Shown piece after piece: positions 59,608 through 64,000 of a DNA stretch of 64,000 nt. Origin of the DNA: Streptomyces vinaceus (GTDB taxonomy: Bacteria > Actinomycetota > Actinomycetes > Streptomycetales > Streptomycetaceae); the NCBI RefSeq assembly GCF_008704935.1, contig NZ_CP023692.1:248001-312000 (forward strand), written 5' to 3'. Below the pieces are notes generated by a model. It searched no databases. It saw only the letters and a program-made list of their open reading frames with translations, and was not told the DNA's origin. Numbering within the stretch: position 1 is the first letter of the stretch; each line of letters starts with the position of its first letter. The translations under genes and the position numbers were made by a program.

Positions 59608-60594
59608 TCAGTTCGTGGCGGCCGGGGAGGAGGCCCCGGCAATCCGGAGCCGGGGTTCGCCCGTGCCGTCCGCCGGGACCGACCAGATGTCGCCGGCGCG
59701 TCCTTCGCGTCCCGGGAGGGCGTAGGCCACGGTGTCGTCGTCCAGCCAGGCCGCCTGGTCGTCGACGCTGCGCGTCTCCGCCAGCGGGTGTTCGCGCAGG
59801 TCGGCCAGGTCCAGGACGTACAGCCGCCAGGGTGCGGAGGGGTCCTCGGAGACCTTCTTCTTGAACGCGATGCGGGTGTTGTCCGGTGACAGGGAGGGGC
59901 ATTCGACGTTCTCGCGCAGGGCCTTGGCCGACCAGTCGTGCAGGTCCCCCTCGACGAGGTGGGTCCGGCCCTTCGTCGACACCGTGGCGTAGAAGCGGTT
60001 GTCGTCGCGGGCGAAGGTCACTCCCCAGTAGTTGACGTCGGGGGCGTGGTAGCGGGTCCCGTCGATGGTCAGCGGGATCTCCTCCATCGATTTGATCAGG
60101 TAGCCGGTGCGCAGGTCGAGGAGGGAGGTGCGGGTGGAGAAGCCGGTCGTGGCGTACGAGTCGCCGATCGCGAAGGCCGTCCAGGACAGGACGTTCCCCG
60201 AGGCCGAGACGCGGGCCCGGTTGGGGATGCCGGGCACGGTCACGCGCTTGACCTCGCGCAGGTGGCGGTCCAGTACGAGGGCCTGGGTGCGGGCCGGGAT
60301 GCCGGGGAGCCCGCGCAGGCACAGGGCGTGCTCTCCCGCGGCGTAGAAGCGCTCGCAGGCGGGGCCTCCCGTGGCGGGCGGCCCGCCGGTGGCGCTGTGG
60401 CGGGCGACCCGGCCGGTGGCGGAGTCCCGGTAGTAGAGCCCTGGTTCGTCCAGGGTGAACGATCCGTCCGCGGCGCCGGCCGGCCGATCACGGTGCCTGG
60501 CGTGCAGTACGTAGCCCAGGGAGCCGCCCCCGAGCAGCAGGACGGCGAGCACGACGAGGGCGAGCCGGCGCAGCTGTGGCGCTCGGGGGTTCAC
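59608..60594 (-). CDS. TolB-like beta-propeller protein, membrane anchored
   Basis: A 328-residue protein with one N-terminal helix (LALVVLAVLLLGGGSLGYVL) and an outer propeller-like part: GLYYRDSATGRVARHS, SLSPDNTRIAFKKKV (a PD40-type repeat), RLYVLDLADLREHPLAE and GDIWSVPADGTGEPRLRIAGA. No enzyme motif was found. The GTG start overlaps the stop of the MFS gene (GTGA), so it is translated with it. Function unknown; possibly an accessory surface protein of the exporter or phosphatase encoded upstream. Confidence 0.72.
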   Translation of the reverse strand: MNPRAPQLRRLALVVLAVLLLGGGSLGYVLHARHRDRPAGAADGSFTLDEPGLYYRDSATGRVARHSATGGPPATGGPACERFYAAGEHALCLRGLPGIPARTQALVLDRHLREVKRVTVPGIPNRARVSASGNVLSWTAFAIGDSYATTGFSTRTSLLDLRTGYLIKSMEEIPLTIDGTRYHAPDVNYWGVTFARDDNRFYATVSTKGRTHLVEGDLHDWSAKALRENVECPSLSPDNTRIAFKKKVSEDPSAPWRLYVLDLADLREHPLAETRSVDDQAAWLDDDTVAYALPGREGRAGDIWSVPADGTGEPRLRIAGASSPAATN

Positions 60595-61880
60595 GGGGCC
60601 TCCGGGGTGGTGTCGAGGTCGGGTGCGTGGGCGGGGGCGGCGGCGGTAACGGTGACGGCGGGGGTGGCGAGGGTGGGCAGGATGCGCCAGGCCGCGGCGA
60701 GCGCCGCCGCCAGCGCGAGGGCCGCCGCCCACAGGGCGGGCCCTTGGCCCCAGAAGGTCCAGGCCGCTCCGAAACCGGCGGCGCCGAGCAGCCGGGCGAG
60801 TGCCTGGCCGGTCTGGAGCACCGCGAGCCCGCCGGCCCGGCGGTGCGCGGGAAGTACGGGCCCGGCCAGAGCCATCAGCACCCCGTCGGTGGAGGCGTAG
60901 AAGACGGCGAGCAGGCCCAGCACCACGGCCACGGTCGGCCGGGTCACGGGAAGCAGCAAGGCGGCGTACGCGCCGAGCAGCGCGGCGTGCCCGGCGAGGA
61001 ACGGCAGCCTGCGCCCGAAACGGTCGGCGACGCGGCCGGCCGGGACGGCGAGCAGCAGGTACCCGGCGGCGGCGCCGAGCGGCAGCAGCGGGAACAGGGC
61101 GGCCGGCAGGTCGAGGGCGCGCTGGATGAGCAGGTAGAGGAAGGAGTCGCCGATGGTGGCGGCTCCGAGCAGGCAGGCGGCGTACAGGATGCGGCGGAAG
61201 GCGGGGTCGCGAAGTGCCGTGTGCTGGAGGGGTGTTGGCCGGACCGGCGGCGTTCGGGCCCCGGAGGGGACGTACAGGACGAGCAGGAGCACGCCGAGCA
61301 GGCCCGTGCAGAAGCTGACGGCGAACACCGCGTCGTAGGCGTCGGCGGTCGCCCACAGTACGGCGAAGGCCGCGAGCGGGCCGAGCAGTGCGCCGGTGGT
61401 GTCCATGGCCCGGTGCACGCCGAACGCCCGGCCCAGGGTCTCCGGCGGGCCGCTGAGCGAGATCAGCGCGTCGCGCGGGGCGGTGCGCACGCCCTTGCCG
61501 AGACGGTCGGCGGCGAGCGAGCCGGCGATCCCCGCCGTGGCGCCGTCGGCGAGGAGCAGCCCGAGCCGGGAGAGGGCGGAGAGCAGGTAGCCGGCGCCGG
61601 CGACCCTCTTGTGGCGGCCCCCGCGGTCGGCGAGCCGGCCGCCGAGGAGCCGCACGAGGGCGGTGGCTCCGTTGAACATGCCGTCGAGGAAACCGAACTG
61701 GAGGGGCGAGAGCCCAAGGCCCAGGACGAGGTAGAGCGGCAGGACGGCCGTGACCATCTCGGAGGAGACGTCGGTGACGAGGCTGACCGCGCCGAGCGCG
61801 ATGACGGTGGCGGGGACGCGCCGCCGGATCCCGAGGGGGCGGGGCGGCGCGTCCGGGCGGCCGGTGTGGGCCAGGTACAT
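60591..61880 (-). CDS. MFS transporter
   Basis: A 429-residue membrane protein with 12 helices. The N-terminal part, LGAVSLVTDVSSEMVTAVLPLYLV, and the motif-A loop GGRLADRGGRHKRVAGAG are typical. DRLGKGVRTAPRDALISLS near residue 127 marks the YfiS/fosmidomycin-resistance-like subgroup. The ATG overlaps the metallophosphatase stop by one base (TGATG) and the stop overlaps the propeller gene start (GTGA), so all three genes are coupled. Confidence 0.85.
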   Translation of the reverse strand: MYLAHTGRPDAPPRPLGIRRRVPATVIALGAVSLVTDVSSEMVTAVLPLYLVLGLGLSPLQFGFLDGMFNGATALVRLLGGRLADRGGRHKRVAGAGYLLSALSRLGLLLADGATAGIAGSLAADRLGKGVRTAPRDALISLSGPPETLGRAFGVHRAMDTTGALLGPLAAFAVLWATADAYDAVFAVSFCTGLLGVLLLVLYVPSGARTPPVRPTPLQHTALRDPAFRRILYAACLLGAATIGDSFLYLLIQRALDLPAALFPLLPLGAAAGYLLLAVPAGRVADRFGRRLPFLAGHAALLGAYAALLLPVTRPTVAVVLGLLAVFYASTDGVLMALAGPVLPAHRRAGGLAVLQTGQALARLLGAAGFGAAWTFWGQGPALWAAALALAAALAAAWRILPTLATPAVTVTAAAPAHAPDLDTTPEAP

Positions 61881-63235
61881 CAGTGGCAGCTGTACTTCGG
61901 GCCGGTGTCCTTGACCCCGTCGGTGGCGACGTAGGTCCAGCTGTAGCCCGAGTCCGTGAAGTCGAGCTTCAGGACCCCGTACTGGCCGCTGATCCGCTTC
62001 TGGCTGTTGGGCTGCACCTGCTCGATCGGGTAGGGCTCGGCGCCGCCCATGCCGCCGACGATCTCCACGATCCCGTCGGCGGCCGCCTTGCCGTCGGGGT
62101 TCTGCGGGGCGAACCGCTCGTAGTGGTGGTCGTGTCCGTTCAGGACCAGGTCGGCCTTGGCGGCGTAGAGGATCTTCCAGACGGGTTTGGAGACGGGGTC
62201 GTTGCCGTGTCCGCCCGAGGAGTACAGCGGGTGGTGCCAGTAGGCGGCGATGCACTGCTTGGCGTTGGCGGCGAGGTCGGCCTTGAGCCAGTCGATCTGG
62301 GCTGCCTGGTCGAAGGCGTTGGAATCGAGCGCGATGAAGTGCCAGTTGCCCTCGTCGAAGCTGTAGTAGCTCTTGCCCTGCGGGTAGGCCACGCTCCCGA
62401 AGTACGCCTTGTATCCGGCGAGGGAGCCGGCCGGGTCGTAGGTCTCGTGGTTGCCGGGTACGGGACGGGTCTTGGCCTTGAAGGCGCCCCAGCTCTTGTC
62501 GTAGTAGGCGCGGAAGTCGGCGATCCGGGCGTCGTCGTACTGGTTGTCGCCCATCGTCAGGTAGAACTTGGGGTCGATCTGCCGGGCCAGCGCGGCCGTC
62601 TTCGGGTGCGCGCAGCCGCTGTCCGAGGCCGTGCACTGCGCGGCGATGTCACCGGCCGCGACCACCGTGAAGGCTCCGCCGCCGGGGGGCGGGCCGCCGT
62701 CCACGGTGCCGTACACCTCGGCCTCGAAGAGGGAGTAGCCGTACGCCGTGCCGCGCGCGGTGCCGTACACGCGCAGGTACCTGCCCTTGCCGGAAAGGCC
62801 GGTGAACTCGTCGGTGCCGCCGTTGCCGGCCTTCTCCTCGGCGATCTTCGTCCAGGTCGTTCCGTCGGCGGAGACCTCGATGCGGTAGGCCTTGGCGTAC
62901 GCGGACTCCCAGGTCAGCTTGGTCCGGGAGATGGTGGCGGCGGCTCCGAGGTCGACGCGGATCCACTGCGGGTCCTGGCCCTCGGCGCTGGCCCAGCGGG
63001 TCGAGGCCGAGCCGTCGAAGGCGTTGGCCGCGCCGAGGGAGGAGCTCTCCGCGGAGGAGGCGGTGGCGGGCTTGCCCCGTGAGATGAGCGGGTCCGCGGC
63101 GGCTCCGGCCCGGCCGGGCCAGGCGAGGAGGAGCCCGGCGACGAGCGCGAGCACGGCGGCCAGGGTCGCGAGGAGGAGCGCGGGCCGAAGTCGGCCGCTT
63201 GCTGCGGGGGGTGGGGTGGAGGCGTACAGGTGCAT
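61880..63235 (-). CDS. Secreted metallophosphoesterase with F5/8-type (discoidin) domain
   Basis: A 451-residue exported enzyme. A signal peptide or anchor (LLLATLAAVLALVAGLLLAWPG) is followed by a discoidin-like carbohydrate-binding domain (about 48-178, SAESSSLGAANAFDGSASTRWAS...WIRVDLG). The calcineurin-like phosphoesterase part (about 190-451) shows the metal motifs AGDIA, MGDNQYDD, GNHETYD, YWHHPLYSS and GHDHHYER. It resembles purple-acid-like phosphatases of Streptomyces and likely releases phosphate outside the cell. It opens a three-gene coupled operon. Confidence 0.9.
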   Translation of the reverse strand: MHLYASTPPPAASGRLRPALLLATLAAVLALVAGLLLAWPGRAGAAADPLISRGKPATASSAESSSLGAANAFDGSASTRWASAEGQDPQWIRVDLGAAATISRTKLTWESAYAKAYRIEVSADGTTWTKIAEEKAGNGGTDEFTGLSGKGRYLRVYGTARGTAYGYSLFEAEVYGTVDGGPPPGGGAFTVVAAGDIAAQCTASDSGCAHPKTAALARQIDPKFYLTMGDNQYDDARIADFRAYYDKSWGAFKAKTRPVPGNHETYDPAGSLAGYKAYFGSVAYPQGKSYYSFDEGNWHFIALDSNAFDQAAQIDWLKADLAANAKQCIAAYWHHPLYSSGGHGNDPVSKPVWKILYAAKADLVLNGHDHHYERFAPQNPDGKAAADGIVEIVGGMGGAEPYPIEQVQPNSQKRISGQYGVLKLDFTDSGYSWTYVATDGVKDTGPKYSCH

Positions 63236-63491
63236 GCCTGGACTCCTATGCCTGGGAACGGCGAGAGCTGGACACCGGTGCGGAGAGCGCCGTCCCCGGG
63301 CCGTGGGAGCGAGCAGGGGGCAGCGTCACGGCGGCCGGGTCAGAGCTCTCGCTGAGCGCGTCATGCCCATGACACTGGACACCGCGCCGAGCCGCCGTCG
63401 GGGAGCGTAGCGGATAGGAAAGTTTCCTACCAGTGGCTCGACGCGACGGCCCCGCGACGGTCCACAGCGGCGGTCCGCCCGTGGGGGGCCG

Positions 63492-64000
63492 TCAGGCCAG
63501 CCCGGCTCCGATGGCGAGGCGTACGGCATCGGCCCGGCTGCGGAGGTCCGCTTTGGCGAACAGGTTGTTGATGTGGGTCTTGACGGTGGCCTCGCTGACG
63601 AAGAGCCGTTCGGCGATGGCCCTGTTCGGAAGGCCCTCGCCGATGAGGGCGAGGACCTCCCGTTCGCGGACCGTCAGGTCCCGCGGAAGCGGCACCGCCT
63701 CGGGCCGGTGCATGTGGACGGCGGCGAGGAGGCGGGCCTGGACCTCGCGGTCGAGCACCGACTGCCCGGCGGCCGCGGCCCGGATCGCCCGGGCGATGTC
63801 CTCGCGGCCCGCGTTCTTCGTCAGGTAGCCGCGGGCTCCCGCGCCCAGGGCTCCCAGGATCGAATCGTCGTCGGCGAAGGTGGTCAGGACGACCACCGCC
63901 ACGCCCGGATGCTCCGCCGACAGGCGCCGGGTCGCCTCGGTTCCGTCCATGCCGGGCATCCGCAGGTCCATGAGCACGACGTCCACCGGGCCCGCGGCGA
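63492..64000 (-). CDS. NarL/FixJ-family response regulator, N-terminus cut by window end
   Basis: The C-terminal part of a LuxR-type response regulator; the frame stays open to the right edge. The receiver part holds the phospho-acceptor Asp in VVLMDLRMPGMDG, T in VVLTTFADDD and Lys in GYLTKNAGREDI. The helix-turn-helix (LTVREREVLALIGEGLPNRAIAERLFVSEATVKTHINNLFAKADL) fills the C-terminal 60 residues. The first 25 or so residues and the partner kinase, usually upstream, lie outside. Its target is unknown. Confidence 0.9.
   Translation of the reverse strand, partial: AAGPVDVVLMDLRMPGMDGTEATRRLSAEHPGVAVVVLTTFADDDSILGALGAGARGYLTKNAGREDIARAIRAAAAGQSVLDREVQARLLAAVHMHRPEAVPLPRDLTVREREVLALIGEGLPNRAIAERLFVSEATVKTHINNLFAKADLRSRADAVRLAIGAGLA

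Overview
The window is high-GC actinobacterial chromosome, almost certainly Streptomyces or a close relative. Signs of this are strong third-position GC bias, GTG and TTG starts, many ATGA/GTGA gene overlaps, SARP and PAS-LuxR regulators, a SapA-like secreted protein, a DasR-type site before a chitinase, DUF5709 and DUF6480 proteins, a terpene cyclase and many MFS exporters. No rRNA, tRNA, IS element, prophage or CRISPR array was seen. Both ends cut genes: the 3' part of glucose-6-phosphate dehydrogenase at the left and a NarL-type response regulator at the right.

Layout. 1-3.7 kb: zwf end, then a beta-phosphoglucomutase-like HAD enzyme coupled to a GH65 disaccharide phosphorylase. 3.7-10.4 kb: PAS-LuxR regulator divergent from a CYP102-type self-sufficient P450, a stand-alone P450 and an NAD-dependent reductase. 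10.5-16.6 kb: a PPOX-fold protein and a hemerythrin, coupled, divergent from a large SARP-ATPase regulator with a repeat-rich shared control region, then an F420-type oxidoreductase. 16.9-26.6 kb: accessory genes, including a SUKH-like immunity protein, two DHA2 exporters, two small Streptomyces-type proteins (DUF5709, DUF6480), a SpoIIE-type phosphatase and a GT-C membrane protein. 26.6-30.8 kb: chitinase, then an MFS-TetR pair behind a 48-bp near-perfect palindrome.

30.8-37.3 kb is the most unusual part. A minus-strand operon runs from an NADPH-dependent FMN reductase through three tandem genes for 13-14-residue peptides (MKKNVVRRVVNNKI, MTKSIVRRVIRNEI, MKKIIRRVVRHDI), each with a strong ribosome binding site. 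A long intra-operon hairpin follows, then a beta-propeller protein, an MFS exporter, GTP cyclohydrolase II and a WD40 protein, the last four joined by overlapping start and stop codons. The GTP cyclohydrolase II plus WD40 pairing recalls toxB-toxC of toxoflavin biosynthesis. I know of no described system with this gene set and these peptides.

37.8-64 kb: a GNAT protein; a complete branched-chain amino-acid ABC operon (livK-H-M-G-F); secreted proteins; a split DsbD-like thiol-redox module (thioredoxin lipoprotein, TlpA, CcdA, DsbD-alpha-like lipoprotein) followed by a two-component system; a HAF-repeat protein; an ArsR-EamA pair; a membrane protein with a sigma-factor-like N-terminus; a terpene cyclase with an SDR enzyme; and a coupled metallophosphatase-MFS-propeller operon. 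Start sites were chosen from ribosome binding sites and overlaps where possible. Family names are by motif recognition and no search was run.
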